DNA of 64,000 nucleotides, from assembly GCF_014596945.1 (NCBI RefSeq), contig NZ_JACVXB010000009.1, positions 59,654-123,653 of the forward strand. The letters run 5' to 3'. The notes below the pieces were generated by a model that worked only from the letters and a program-made list of their open reading frames with translations, made no database searches and was not told the DNA's origin. The translations under genes were made by a program, and so were the position numbers. Below are positions 8,696 to 18,505 of this stretch, in pieces. Numbering within the stretch: the first letter of the stretch is position 1; each line of letters opens with the position of its first letter. This stretch comes from Aestuariibaculum sediminum. GTDB lineage: Bacteria; Bacteroidota; Bacteroidia; Flavobacteriales; Flavobacteriaceae.

Positions 8696-11479
8696 ATGAA
8701 ATCTAGCTTTACCGCCTTATTTATTCTTATATCATTTTCTGTTATAGCTCAAAAAAAAACATTAGAATTTTCAGATATCCAACAATGGAATTCAATTAAA
8801 AATGAAGCTATTTCACCAAATGGCGCGTTCGTAGTTTACGACCTGACCCAGGATAATTCCGATAGTCATTTACATTTAACTTCTAATAAAGGTAAAACGA
8901 TTTTAGACTATTTTAGAGCTACAAACGGACAATTTACCTACGATTCTAACTTTTTAACTTTCACTATAAAACCACTAAAAGATAGCATCGACGATTTACG
9001 AAGACAAAAGGTGAAAAAGGATAAATTTCCCAAAGACACTTTAGCCATCTACAATTTAAACTCAAATACATTAGACAAAATTCCTCATGTAAAATCGTAT
9101 CAAATTCCAGAAAAATGGTCAGGATTTATTGCCTATTATTTAGAAGATTTAAAAAAGCCTAAACAAAAATCAGACAGTACCAACATTTCGAATGAAGACG
9201 AAAAACCAAAAGAAAAAAAGGTAAGTAGTAAAAATGGATTTCATCTTGTTATTAGAAATTTAAACACAAAAGCTCAGGATACGTTCAAATATGTAACACA
9301 TTACACTTTCGCTAAATCGGGAAAAGCATTAGCTTTTACTTCAACAGGAGATAGTAGCGATAACGGTGCTGGGGTTTATATTTATAATTTTAAAAACCAA
9401 CAATTAACTCAAATCTACCAGCAAGAAAAAGCAAAGTACAACAGACTTAGTTTTAGTGAAAGCGGTAACCGGTTTGCATTTATTGTCGATGCCGATACTA
9501 CTAAAGCACAAATAAGACCCAATGAACTATACACATGGACAGCAGGCTCTAATTTAGCAACCAAGCTTTACGACAATTCCCAAACACCTGAGGGCTTTTT
9601 GGTTTCAGGTAATGGCAACATAAGGTTCTCGAAAGACGAAAACAAATTATTTTTTGGCTTAAGAACGCCGCCAATTGTTAAGGACACTACTCTTTTAGAT
9701 GATGAAATTGTTAATGTTGAAGTTTGGACCTATAACGAACCACGACTATACACCGTTCAAGAACTACAAGTAAAAAATGACACCCTTAAATCGTATCAAA
9801 CGGTTTACGATTTTAAAACAACAAAAACGTTTCAGATAGAAACTGAAGACTTCCCTGAATCTGAGTTAACCGATAATGGTAATTCCAACATTGCCCTAAT
9901 CAACAACCCAACACCGTATGCTTTAGAAACGCAGTGGACAGGACAAAGCTATAAAGATTATGCTTTAATCAACATAGAAACAGGACATGAAAAACTGATA
10001 TTAAAAAAGTTTACAGATGCTAAATTAAGTCCGAAAGGTGCATTTGTATTTGGCTACAAAACTCAGGACAGCACGTGGTTTACCTATAATACAAAAACTA
10101 ACAATTATCTGGAAATCACAAAAGGAAAGGTGTTTTATGACGAACTAAACGACACACCTAATTTTCCACGTTCATACGGTTTTGCTGGCTGGACGGGAAA
10201 CGATGAGCACCTAATAATTTACGATCGTTACGACATCTGGAAGTTTAATCCAATAACAGGCGAAGCAACAAATGTAACAAACGGCAGAGCTAACAACACG
10301 GTTTACAGATATATCAAATTAGATAAAGAAGAAGAGTATATCAACTCAAAAAACAAATGGCTTTTATCTACTTTTAATGAAACTTCAAAACAGGCTGGAT
10401 TCGCTGAATTTAATCCAAACAATAATACCTTAAAACAAATTGAAATAGGTGATTATAAATATGGTAATCCTGTAAAAGCTGAATTAAGTGATGCCTTATT
10501 ATTTACTCGTGAATCGTTTACCGAATTCCCAGATCTTAGGCTCACAAATTTAAGCTTCAAAAAACAGATTGTTTTAAGCCATGCCAATCCGCAACAAAAC
10601 GATTATAATTGGGGAAGCATTGAATTAGTTAAATGGACTTCGTTAGATGGCGAAGAACTGGAAGGCCTTTTGGCAAAACCTGAAAACTTCGACCCAAACA
10701 AAAAATATCCCATGATTGTAAACTTCTATGAACGAAGCTCAAATACAATTCATTCACACCGACCACCTTCTTTTGTTCGCTCTACAATTAGTTACAGCTA
10801 TTACACAAGTCGAGGATATGTTGTTTTCAATCCCGATGTAACCTATAAAATAGGATACCCTGGAGAAAGTGCCTTAAGCTGCGTTGTATCGGGTACAAAT
10901 AGCATCATAAAAAAAGGATTTATTGATAAAGATCGAATAGGTTTACAAGGACACAGCTGGGGTGGTTATCAAATAGCTTACCTAGTCACAAAAACCAATA
11001 TGTTTAAAGCTGCCGAATCTGGGGCGCCTGTAGTTAATATGATTAGTGCCTATGGCGGTATTCGTTGGTGGACAGGTTTAAGTCGACAATTTCAATATGA
11101 ACATACACAAAGCCGTATAGGAGGAACACCATGGGAATACCCAATGCGCTATATTGAAAATTCACCAATTTTTAACATCGACAAAATTAAAACACCTTTA
11201 TTAATTTTACACAACGATGCCGATGGCCATGTACCCTGGTATCAGGGCATCGAATTTTTTGTTAGTTTACGTCGTTTAGGAAAACCATCATGGTTTTTAA
11301 ATTACAACAACGAACCACACTGGCCACTAAAGTATCAGAACCGAAAAGATTTCACTTTAAAAATGTCGCAGTTCTTTGATTATTATTTAAAAGATGCTCC
11401 TGTACCCCTTTGGATGGAACGTGGTATACCTGCAGTAGAAAAAGGAATTAGCACCGGCTATGAACTTATAAAAAGATAG
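8696..11479 (+). CDS. S9 family prolyl oligopeptidase-like serine peptidase
   Basis: 927 residues with a signal peptide (MKSSFTALFILISFSVIAQ). The central region is a predicted beta-propeller (about 25-640). The C-terminal alpha/beta hydrolase domain carries the catalytic triad S754 (GHSWGGYQ), D843 (NDADGHVPW) and H875 (NEPHWP). Such enzymes cleave dipeptides or oligopeptides in the periplasm. The gene is transcribed divergently from the two-component system upstream, with 180 bp between them, and ends at a strong terminator shared with the converging ygiQ-like gene. Confidence 0.93.
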   Translation: MKSSFTALFILISFSVIAQKKTLEFSDIQQWNSIKNEAISPNGAFVVYDLTQDNSDSHLHLTSNKGKTILDYFRATNGQFTYDSNFLTFTIKPLKDSIDDLRRQKVKKDKFPKDTLAIYNLNSNTLDKIPHVKSYQIPEKWSGFIAYYLEDLKKPKQKSDSTNISNEDEKPKEKKVSSKNGFHLVIRNLNTKAQDTFKYVTHYTFAKSGKALAFTSTGDSSDNGAGVYIYNFKNQQLTQIYQQEKAKYNRLSFSESGNRFAFIVDADTTKAQIRPNELYTWTAGSNLATKLYDNSQTPEGFLVSGNGNIRFSKDENKLFFGLRTPPIVKDTTLLDDEIVNVEVWTYNEPRLYTVQELQVKNDTLKSYQTVYDFKTTKTFQIETEDFPESELTDNGNSNIALINNPTPYALETQWTGQSYKDYALINIETGHEKLILKKFTDAKLSPKGAFVFGYKTQDSTWFTYNTKTNNYLEITKGKVFYDELNDTPNFPRSYGFAGWTGNDEHLIIYDRYDIWKFNPITGEATNVTNGRANNTVYRYIKLDKEEEYINSKNKWLLSTFNETSKQAGFAEFNPNNNTLKQIEIGDYKYGNPVKAELSDALLFTRESFTEFPDLRLTNLSFKKQIVLSHANPQQNDYNWGSIELVKWTSLDGEELEGLLAKPENFDPNKKYPMIVNFYERSSNTIHSHRPPSFVRSTISYSYYTSRGYVVFNPDVTYKIGYPGESALSCVVSGTNSIIKKGFIDKDRIGLQGHSWGGYQIAYLVTKTNMFKAAESGAPVVNMISAYGGIRWWTGLSRQFQYEHTQSRIGGTPWEYPMRYIENSPIFNIDKIKTPLLILHNDADGHVPWYQGIEFFVSLRRLGKPSWFLNYNNEPHWPLKYQNRKDFTLKMSQFFDYYLKDAPVPLWMERGIPAVEKGISTGYELIKR

Positions 11480-11490
11480 TTACTATAAAA

Positions 11491-11521
11491 AAAAAGCCTT
11501 GTAATAATTACGAGGCTTTTT
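11491..11521. terminator. Bidirectional intrinsic terminator
   Basis: A 14-bp stem (11491-11504 against 11508-11521) with one G-T wobble, loop TAA, an A-run on the left and a T-run on the right. It lies between two convergent genes and can act in both directions. Confidence 0.9.
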
Positions 11522-11528
11522 GATTTAT

Positions 11529-13478
11529 TTAACGACGTTTACTTTTCTTAGACCTAAACTTCGCTTTATTTTTTCGTTGATTAAATGGCACGGCATCATC
11601 AAACGTGTGTTTAGTTTTTCCTGGTTTGTTTTTGCGCCATGAATCATTTTCGGGGAGCAAAACTTTTAACAAATCCTGACGCCCTAATTTATTTAAAGTA
11701 TTTCTAATCCACGCTTTATTTTCGTCTTTATACCAAAAGAAAAAACGGTGTTGTTCATCTTTCTCTTTTCTGGTTTTTGGTGTTTTCACTTTCTTAAGCG
11801 TATATGGGTGGTAGCCACTGTAATAAATAACTGTCGCAACCGTCATAGGCGTTGGAGTAAACCCTTGTACCTGCTCTAACTGAAAGCCCATATCCTTAGT
11901 TTCAGCTGCCAGATTAGCCATATCTTCGGCTTCACAAGCAGGGTGATTTGATATGAAATAAGGAATTAACTGAAGTTTCAACTTATGTTTAACATTAATC
12001 TTATCGAAACGCTCCTTGAACTTATGGAAATAACTAAATGATGGTTTACGCATTAGTTTTAAAACCGGGTCGCTGGTATGTTCCGGAGCAACTTTCAACC
12101 GACCAGAAACGTGCTTAGTCATAACTTCTTCGGTGTAATCGTCTAATTCCTTCGGATCGGCATTCTTATTGAATTCAGGCACCAACATATCATGACGAAT
12201 ACCACTACCTATAAATGATTTTTTAACTTTCGGATGACTATCAACAGCCTTATACAATTCGGTTAACGGCTTGTGCGATGTATCGAGGTTACTACAAATT
12301 ACAGGTGAAATACAGGAAGGCGCTACACACTTATCGCATATCGACTGAATTTTTCCCTTCATTTTATACATATTCGCACTCGGCCCGCCAATATCAGATA
12401 AATACCCTTTAAAATCGGGCATATTAGCCACGGTATCGACTTCTTTTAAAATAGATTCCTGACTACGTGAGGCAATAAACTTACCCTGATGTGCCGAAAT
12501 GGTACAAAAACTACAGCCTCCAAAACAACCTCTATGAATGTTTATTGAAAACTTAATCATTTCAAAAGCTGGAATTGGTCCGCGCTTATTATATTTTGGA
12601 TGTGGTAATCGTGTATACGGTAAATCGAAAGAAGCATCAATTTCCTCCTCGGTCATGGTTGGGTATGGCGGATTAATCATTAAGGTTTTATCACCCACCT
12701 TTTGAAAAATACGACGTGCAGCCAACTTATTAGACTCCTGCTCTATAACTTTAAAATTTGAAGCGTAAGCCTTCTTATCTTTTAAGCAGGTTTCATGAGA
12801 AGCAATTTCAACATCTTCCCAATTGCTATTTTTAGGAATACTTTCACCTTGTTTAACAAGAACTGCGGTTTGACTAATGGTATTTAAACTATCAAAAGGC
12901 ACACCTTTTTGCAATAACCGTACAATTTCACGTAGTGGTTGTTCTCCCATACCATACACCAGCATATCGGCTTTAGAACTTTCTAAAATAGTAGGCATGA
13001 GTTTATCACTCCAATAATCGTAATGCGTAACACGACGTAAGGACGCTTCAATACCTCCAATTAACACGGGCACATCTGGCCATTTTTCCTTTAAGATATT
13101 AGAATAAACGGTTGTTGCATAATCCGGACGAAAACCAATATCTCCATTTGGCGTATAAGCATCTTTATCACGACGCTTTTTATTGGCGTTGTAATTACTA
13201 ATCATAGGATCCATACAACCACCAGTAACACCAAAGAATAATCTGGGACGTCCTAGTTTAACAAAATCCTGAAGATTATCGTTAACATTGGGTTGCGGAA
13301 CAATCGCTACCTTTAACCCGTAACTTTCTAAGGTACGCCCAATAACCGCAGGCCCAAAGGTTGGATGATCAACATAGGCATCGCCGCTAAACAGGATCAC
13401 ATCGAGTTCTTCCCATCCGCGTATTTTAACCTCTTTGTTCGTGGTAGGTAACCAATCTGAAAGTTGTAATTCTCGCAT
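11529..13478 (-). CDS. YgiQ family radical SAM protein
   Basis: 649 residues. The radical SAM cluster motif C318-x3-C322-x2-C325 lies in HRGCFGGCSFCTIS, preceded by the YgiQ N-terminal domain (about 1-300) and followed by a basic lysine-rich tail. The family contains a 4Fe-4S cluster that cleaves S-adenosylmethionine; the physiological substrate of YgiQ proteins is not known. A TAnnTTTG box only 8 nt before the ATG implies a very short leader. The gene is convergent with the S9 peptidase and divergent from rplM. Confidence 0.92.
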   Translation of the reverse strand: MRELQLSDWLPTTNKEVKIRGWEELDVILFSGDAYVDHPTFGPAVIGRTLESYGLKVAIVPQPNVNDNLQDFVKLGRPRLFFGVTGGCMDPMISNYNANKKRRDKDAYTPNGDIGFRPDYATTVYSNILKEKWPDVPVLIGGIEASLRRVTHYDYWSDKLMPTILESSKADMLVYGMGEQPLREIVRLLQKGVPFDSLNTISQTAVLVKQGESIPKNSNWEDVEIASHETCLKDKKAYASNFKVIEQESNKLAARRIFQKVGDKTLMINPPYPTMTEEEIDASFDLPYTRLPHPKYNKRGPIPAFEMIKFSINIHRGCFGGCSFCTISAHQGKFIASRSQESILKEVDTVANMPDFKGYLSDIGGPSANMYKMKGKIQSICDKCVAPSCISPVICSNLDTSHKPLTELYKAVDSHPKVKKSFIGSGIRHDMLVPEFNKNADPKELDDYTEEVMTKHVSGRLKVAPEHTSDPVLKLMRKPSFSYFHKFKERFDKINVKHKLKLQLIPYFISNHPACEAEDMANLAAETKDMGFQLEQVQGFTPTPMTVATVIYYSGYHPYTLKKVKTPKTRKEKDEQHRFFFWYKDENKAWIRNTLNKLGRQDLLKVLLPENDSWRKNKPGKTKHTFDDAVPFNQRKNKAKFRSKKSKRR

Positions 13479-13801
13479 AATGCTGCAAAAATAGTCAATT
13501 TATAACTCTTGATGTTTATTTATGAAAGCTTTGTGATTTTTTTTACGAGTAAAATCGTTCATTTAACACTTTACAAATCCAATTAAAAATTGGGTTAAAA
13601 GCATCAAAAACAATTTACCTATTTATCCTTGAATCTCAAACCATTCATTTTAATATAATTAACACTAATTTTTGCAATACCTTAACAATTTAAAAAGCTG
13701 TATAAAAATAACTTAGCGCACTATTTGGTAAGTAAATAATTAATCGTAAATTTGCAAACTCTTTTTGAGAGAGGAATGTTTAATAAAAATTAATTAAAAA
13801 C
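13479..13801. other. Divergent intergenic region between ygiQ-like gene and rplM
   Basis: 323 bp without a gene. It holds a minus-strand -7 box TATTTTTG at 13486-13493 for the ygiQ-like gene and a plus-strand promoter for rplM at 13724-13754. The middle is AT-rich with no repeat or hairpin that I can support. Confidence 0.6.
13724..13754 (+). promoter_or_regulatory. rplM-rpsI promoter
   Basis: TTTG at 13724-13727, a 19-nt spacer, then TAAATTTG at 13747-13754. This is a full match to the Bacteroidota housekeeping promoter and leaves a leader of about 40 nt before the GTG start. Confidence 0.75.
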
Positions 13802-14257
13802 GTGGACACATTAAGCTACAAAACAGTATCAGCTAACAAAGCTACTGCAGATAAGCAGTGGGTTTTAGTTGACGCCGAAGGACAATCTTTGGGTCGTTTA
13901 GCTTCAAAAGTTGCAAAACTTTTAAGAGGTAAACACAAGCCTAGCTTCACACCTCACGTTGATTGTGGTGATAACGTAATCGTTATTAACGCTGAAAAAA
14001 TCAACTTAACCGGAAACAAGTGGAACGATAAAACGTATATCCGTCACACAGGTTACCCAGGTGGACAAAGAAGTTTAACAGCTACAGAATTGTTTGGAAA
14101 AGATCCAGCAAGAATCGTAGAAAAATCAGTAAAAGGAATGTTACCTAAAAACAAATTAGGTGCAGATTTATTCCGTAATTTAACAGTTGTTGTTGGTACA
14201 GAGCACGCTCATGCGGCACAAAAGCCAGCTACAATTAACTTAAACGAATTCAATTAA
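13802..14257 (+). CDS. rplM: 50S ribosomal protein L13
   Basis: 151 residues. The start codon is GTG, giving [14 protein letters not shown], the conserved Bacteroidota N-terminus. The body carries [20 protein letters not shown] and the TGYPGG signature region. L13 is an early-assembling large-subunit protein. The stop codon overlaps the ATG of rpsI in TAATG, so the two are translationally coupled. Confidence 0.97.
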   Translation: MDTLSYKTVSANKATADKQWVLVDAEGQSLGRLASKVAKLLRGKHKPSFTPHVDCGDNVIVINAEKINLTGNKWNDKTYIRHTGYPGGQRSLTATELFGKDPARIVEKSVKGMLPKNKLGADLFRNLTVVVGTEHAHAAQKPATINLNEFN

Positions 14258-14643
14258 TGGAAGTAATTCACAAAATTGGCCGTAGAAAAACGGCTGTTGC
14301 TCGTGCGTATGTTGCCCCAGGAAGTGGTAACATCACTATTAACAAAAAAGACTTAGCTAGCTACTTTACTACTGCAACATTACAGTATAAAGTTAAGCAA
14401 CCTTTAGCTTTGACTAACAATGAAAGCAACTTTGATATTACCGTAAATGTATATGGAGGTGGTATTACTGGTCAAGCAGAGGCTATCCGTTTAGCAATTT
14501 CTCGTGCTATGTGCGAAGTAGACGCAGAAAACAGATTAACTCTTAAACCAGAAGGTTTATTAACAAGAGACCCAAGAATGGTAGAGCGTAAGAAATTCGG
14601 TCAGAAGAAAGCTCGTAAGAAATTCCAGTTCTCTAAACGTTAA
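14257..14643 (+). CDS. rpsI: 30S ribosomal protein S9
   Basis: 128 residues, full length, with the N-terminal IGRRKTAVARAYV, the GGGITGQAEAIRLAISRA signature and the basic C-terminus KFQFSKR whose last residues contact P-site tRNA in known ribosomes. It overlaps rplM by one base and ends 166 bp before rpsB. Confidence 0.97.
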   Translation: MEVIHKIGRRKTAVARAYVAPGSGNITINKKDLASYFTTATLQYKVKQPLALTNNESNFDITVNVYGGGITGQAEAIRLAISRAMCEVDAENRLTLKPEGLLTRDPRMVERKKFGQKKARKKFQFSKR

Positions 14644-14809
14644 TATTATTGTTGAATTTATTTCAACGCAATTAAAAAAATTAATAACAGTTATTGTTGT
14701 ATCCTAGTAAGTAATACAGGATTTAGTTTAGCATCTAAATGCAGCCTAGGGCTAAAACCTTAGCCAAAAGGAACATTGCTAATTCAACAGAACGTAAACT
14801 ATTACAAAA
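14644..14809 (+). promoter_or_regulatory. Structured rpsB leader (candidate autoregulatory element)
   Basis: The 166 nt before rpsB contain four successive short hairpins: GTTGAA/TTCAAC at 14651-14667; ATCCT-GTA/TAC-AGGAT at 14701-14722; GCAT/ATGC at 14731-14742; GGCTAA/TTAGCC at 14750-14765. None is followed by a T-run, so they are not ordinary terminators. S2 synthesis is feedback-regulated through the mRNA leader in other bacteria. That this leader does the same is inference. Confidence 0.45.
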
Positions 14810-15571
14810 ATGGCAGTAGAAGTAAAAGAATTACTTGAAGCAGGTGTACACTTCGGACACCTTACTCGTAAGTGGGACCCAAACATGGCTCCTTACGTAT
14901 ACATGGAGCGTAATGGCATCCATATTATCAACTTATATAAAACTGCAGCTAAAATTGACGAAGCTGGAGCAGCGTTAGCAAAAATCGCCGCTTCTGGTCG
15001 TAAAATTTTATTTGTAGCTACTAAAAAGCAAGCGAAAGATATCGTTGCTGAAAAAGCAGGTGCTATCAACATGCCTTACATCACCGAAAGATGGCCAGGT
15101 GGTATGTTAACAAACTTCGTTACTATTAGAAAAGCTGTAAAGAAAATGGCTTCTATCGATAGAATGAAGAAAGATGGTACATTCAACACATTATCTAAAA
15201 AAGAGCGTTTACAAGTAGATCGTTTAAGAGCTAAGTTAGAGAAAAACTTAGGTTCTATTAGCGACATGACGCGTTTACCAGGTGCTTTATTTGTAGTTGA
15301 TATTAAACGTGAACACATCGCGATTAAAGAAGCTCAAAAATTAAACATTCCTATCTTTGCTATGGTAGATACCAACTCAGACCCACGTCAAGTTGATTAC
15401 GTTATACCAGCAAACGATGACGCTTCTAAATCGATCGATAAAATCTTAACTCATGTTACCGCTTCTATCTCTGCTGGTTTAGCAGAAAGAAAAGCTGAGA
15501 AAGCCGAAGGTGATGCACCTAAAGCTAAAAAAGCAGCAGCTAAAACAGTTGCAGCTAATGAGGAAGAATAA
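14810..15571 (+). CDS. rpsB: 30S ribosomal protein S2
   Basis: 253 residues. Family motifs: LEAGVHFGHLTRKWDPNM at the N-terminus, ERWPGGMLTNF, and IPIFAMVDTNSDP. The C-terminus is an Ala/Lys-rich extension (about 228-253). It is followed by a hairpin terminator and then tsf, the usual rpsB-tsf order. Confidence 0.97.
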   Translation: MAVEVKELLEAGVHFGHLTRKWDPNMAPYVYMERNGIHIINLYKTAAKIDEAGAALAKIAASGRKILFVATKKQAKDIVAEKAGAINMPYITERWPGGMLTNFVTIRKAVKKMASIDRMKKDGTFNTLSKKERLQVDRLRAKLEKNLGSISDMTRLPGALFVVDIKREHIAIKEAQKLNIPIFAMVDTNSDPRQVDYVIPANDDASKSIDKILTHVTASISAGLAERKAEKAEGDAPKAKKAAAKTVAANEEE

Positions 15572-15593
15572 TTAACATTTACACAATACAACT

Positions 15594-15642
15594 AAGTCGT
15601 TTAATTATTTTCTTTGTTAAAATATTTGAACGACTTTTTTTT
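15594..15642 (+). terminator. Intrinsic terminator or attenuator between rpsB and tsf
   Basis: An 8-bp outer stem AAGTCGTT (15594-15601) pairs with AACGACTT (15629-15636), with a symmetric 5/5 internal loop and an inner ATTTT/AAAAT stem, and runs into eight T. Only 14 bp separate it from tsf, so it probably reduces read-through from rpsB into tsf. Confidence 0.75.
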
Positions 15643-15656
15643 AAAAATTATAATAC

Positions 15657-16631
15657 ATGGAATCTACAGTAAAAGTTACAGCAGCAGAGGTTAACAAATT
15701 AAGACAAGCTACTGGTGCAGGAATGATGGATTGTAAAAAAGCTTTAGTTGAAGCTGGTGGAGATTTTGATAAAGCTATTGAAGTTTTACGTAAAAAAGGA
15801 CAAAAAGTAGCAGAAAAAAGAGCCGACAGAGATTCTTCTGAAGGTGCTGCTGTTGCTAAATTAAACGCCGATCAAACTGCTGGTGTTGCTATCGTTTTAG
15901 GATGTGAAACTGATTTCGTTGGTAAAAACGAAAACTTTGTAAAATTAGCTAACGATTTAGCTGATCTTGCATTAAACTACAACACAAAAGAAGAATTTTT
16001 AGCTGCAGACTTTGGTGGTTTAACAGTTGCTGATAAATTAGTTGAGCAAACTGGTGTTATCGGTGAGAAATTAGACATCACAGCTTTCGAAAAGTTAGAA
16101 GCTCCTTACGTTGGTGCTTACGTGCACATTAACAAAATTGCTGCTTTAGTAGGTTTATCTGCAAAAGTAGATAACGCTGAAGTATTAGTAAAAGATGTAG
16201 CTATGCAAGTAGCATCAATGGGTGCAACTACTTTATCTTATAAAGATTTCGATCCTGCTTATGTGGCTTCTGAAACTGAAGCTAGAATCGCAGTTATAGA
16301 AAAAGATAACGAAGAGTTAGCACGTTTAGGTAAAACACTTAAAAACGTTCCTAAATATATCTCTATGTCTCAATTAACTCCTGAAGTTTTAGCTCAAGCT
16401 GAAGAAGATGCTAAAGCAGAATTAAAAGCTGAAGGTAAACCAGAACAAATTTGGGATAAAATTTTACCAGGTAAAATGGATCGTTTTGTTTCTGATAACA
16501 CAACTCTTGATAAAGAGAAATGTTTATTAGACCAAAATTTCATTAAAGATGAAAAATCTACTGTTGCCAAATATGTAGCATCTTATGGAGAAGTTGAAAT
16601 CACTGATTTTAAACGTGCTTCTGTAGGGTAA
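15657..16631 (+). CDS. tsf: Translation elongation factor Ts
   Basis: 324 residues. The N-terminal UBA-like segment reads VNKLRQATGAGMMDCKKALVE, and the core contains the conserved LGCETDFVGKNENF. EF-Ts exchanges GDP for GTP on EF-Tu. The last 42 bp (16590-16631, EVEITDFKRASVG plus stop) recur at 18506-18547 beyond the GH16 gene with two synonymous differences. The present 3' end may therefore have been supplied or duplicated by an insertion event. The protein itself is complete. Confidence 0.97.
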   Translation: MESTVKVTAAEVNKLRQATGAGMMDCKKALVEAGGDFDKAIEVLRKKGQKVAEKRADRDSSEGAAVAKLNADQTAGVAIVLGCETDFVGKNENFVKLANDLADLALNYNTKEEFLAADFGGLTVADKLVEQTGVIGEKLDITAFEKLEAPYVGAYVHINKIAALVGLSAKVDNAEVLVKDVAMQVASMGATTLSYKDFDPAYVASETEARIAVIEKDNEELARLGKTLKNVPKYISMSQLTPEVLAQAEEDAKAELKAEGKPEQIWDKILPGKMDRFVSDNTTLDKEKCLLDQNFIKDEKSTVAKYVASYGEVEITDFKRASVG

Positions 16632-16658
16632 CCATTACGTTTATTTAAATATTACAAC

Positions 16659-16691
16659 AACCACTAAGATTTAAACTTGGTGGTTTTTTTT
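16659..16691 (+). terminator. Terminator after tsf
   Basis: AACCACTAAG (16659-16668) pairs with CTTGGTGGTT (16676-16685) with one wobble, a 7-nt loop and eight T. It lies inside the segment that interrupts tsf and pyrH. Confidence 0.85.
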
Positions 16692-17124
16692 GTTATAGAA
16701 ATTAAAAAACATATCTTCTTTTAATTTCATTACAATTCCAAAACATTTAGTTTCTCGTTTCTTCATTAACTTTTTTAAGTTGAAATTCTTTAAAACACAT
16801 TCATTATTATCTTTAGTTAAATAAAAGCAGTCTTTTAAAATAAAAAAGCAACTTAAGTTTTGATATTTTTAAATTACAAGACAAAAAAACAATTCAAAAA
16901 GAAAAGACAAATCAACGCTATGACTAATAATGGATTTGTTATAAAATTAATACTGTATATAATACCATTCTAAATCAGACATGTTGTCTAAAATTGAAGA
17001 CTTGGTTTAGTTAATTTACTAACAACTCATTGAACAATATATCCTTTTTTTTGAATGATTTACCCCGAGCAAAATTAACTTTTCAACATAAATTGCTCAA
17101 ACCAATAAAACTAAACAAACAATT
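16692..17124. other. Gene-free leader of the GH16 gene
   Basis: 433 bp, very AT-rich and with no reading frame of note. I see no match to the promoter consensus and no repeat. It presumably contains the regulatory region of the downstream hydrolase. Confidence 0.5.
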
Positions 17125-18483
17125 ATGAGAAACCTTATTTATTTAATTACATCTGTAATACTTACAATTTTTTCATGTTCAAACCTAAATGACGAATTAT
17201 TTAATGAAGAAGCCACCACCATTAAGGAAGTCAAAGATATGGGAAACAGCTTATCCTTAATAGACCCTAACACTCCTATCAAGGCAATGCCTACCATTAA
17301 AAGTACCGGAACATTATCCAAGAGTTCTCTCAATGGACCTTCTGGTTATTGGGATTTAGTTTGGAGTGATGAATTTGACGGCACAACGCTTAACCCCTCT
17401 AAATGGATAAAAAGTGTTAGTACAAGTAGTAGAAGTTTAAATGGCAGAGACCCTGCTTTAAAAGATTGGAGATGGGTTGAAGACCACGCATTTTTAGATG
17501 GTAACGGAGAACTTACTCTAAGAGCTTCAAAAAAGAATATGAAGACCATGAAATGTGGAGCTATAGAGTCTAAAAATTTATTCGAACCCCTTTATGGTTT
17601 TATAGAAGTCAGAATGAGAGTTGCTGAAACAACAAAAGGAAACCACACAGCATTTTGGCTTCAAGGTCATCATCAAGGTATTGTAGATGGCACTGCAAAT
17701 GATGGTGCAGAAGTAGATGTTTTCGAATCTGCTTGGATAAATGACACAACAAAATCAGTTGTTCATATTGATGGCTATAGCACAGACCATCAAGCAAACA
17801 CAAAGCCCTGGTCTGCACCAAATATTCATTCAGGATATCACACCTATGGTCTTAACTGGACTCCAACTAAATTAGAAATTTATTACGATGGTGTATTAAA
17901 AGTTCAATACACCGACAGCAAATGGATTCCTATGGTTCAAGAATGGATATGGTTATCTGTAGGGGCAAGTTTCGCTGATGGTGATTTTGGAAGCCAACCG
18001 ATAGGAATACTTTCCGACGCTAAGGTAGATTATGTAAGAGTATGGGCACCTACTCCTATTGATCCTACAGTAGATTACTTCAGACTTGTTAACAAACAAA
18101 CCAGCAAATGGATTAAAACTTACGGTAGTGTCGATGATTCATATATTAAACAAAGTTCCCTATCCAGCATTGGTAATTGGACAACTTGGAAGATCCAATA
18201 TACCACACCTCCATACTTTTATTTTGTAAATGAAGGTACAGGAAAATATTTCCGCCCTATTTCGAATTCAGAAGGATCGTATATACAATTAAAATCCACA
18301 TCATTTAACGGTTCGTGGAGCCAATGGGAAATGATAGATTCCAACGATGGGTATGTGTATATTAAAAATAGAGAAACTCGAAAATACTTAAGACCCTATT
18401 CAACTAATGACGATGACTATTTGATTCTTACCTCAACAAACACAGAGAATTGGGAAAAGTGGAAACTTGAACTCGCATATTGA
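17125..18483 (+). CDS. GH16 family lipoprotein with C-terminal beta-trefoil-like module
   Basis: 452 residues. A lipoprotein signal ends at C18 (LTIFSC), so it is probably anchored at the outer membrane. The GH16 domain spans about 73-310, starting WDLVWSDEFDG. Its catalytic strand A195-E-V-D-V-F-E201 gives nucleophile E196, assistant D198 and acid/base E201, the beta-bulge type of laminarinases and agarases. Residues 317-452 contain three repeats of about 45 residues (starting YFRLVNK, YFYFVNE, YVYIKNR, each ending W-x-x-W-x). I infer a beta-trefoil carbohydrate-binding module. The substrate, a beta-1,3/1,4-glucan or red-algal galactan, cannot be decided. The gene sits between tsf and pyrH, which are normally neighbours, and a copy of the tsf 3' end follows it: an acquired gene. 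Confidence 0.88.
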   Translation: MRNLIYLITSVILTIFSCSNLNDELFNEEATTIKEVKDMGNSLSLIDPNTPIKAMPTIKSTGTLSKSSLNGPSGYWDLVWSDEFDGTTLNPSKWIKSVSTSSRSLNGRDPALKDWRWVEDHAFLDGNGELTLRASKKNMKTMKCGAIESKNLFEPLYGFIEVRMRVAETTKGNHTAFWLQGHHQGIVDGTANDGAEVDVFESAWINDTTKSVVHIDGYSTDHQANTKPWSAPNIHSGYHTYGLNWTPTKLEIYYDGVLKVQYTDSKWIPMVQEWIWLSVGASFADGDFGSQPIGILSDAKVDYVRVWAPTPIDPTVDYFRLVNKQTSKWIKTYGSVDDSYIKQSSLSSIGNWTTWKIQYTTPPYFYFVNEGTGKYFRPISNSEGSYIQLKSTSFNGSWSQWEMIDSNDGYVYIKNRETRKYLRPYSTNDDDYLILTSTNTENWEKWKLELAY

Positions 18484-18505
18484 ATTAACCCTAAAAGTTA
18501 ATATA

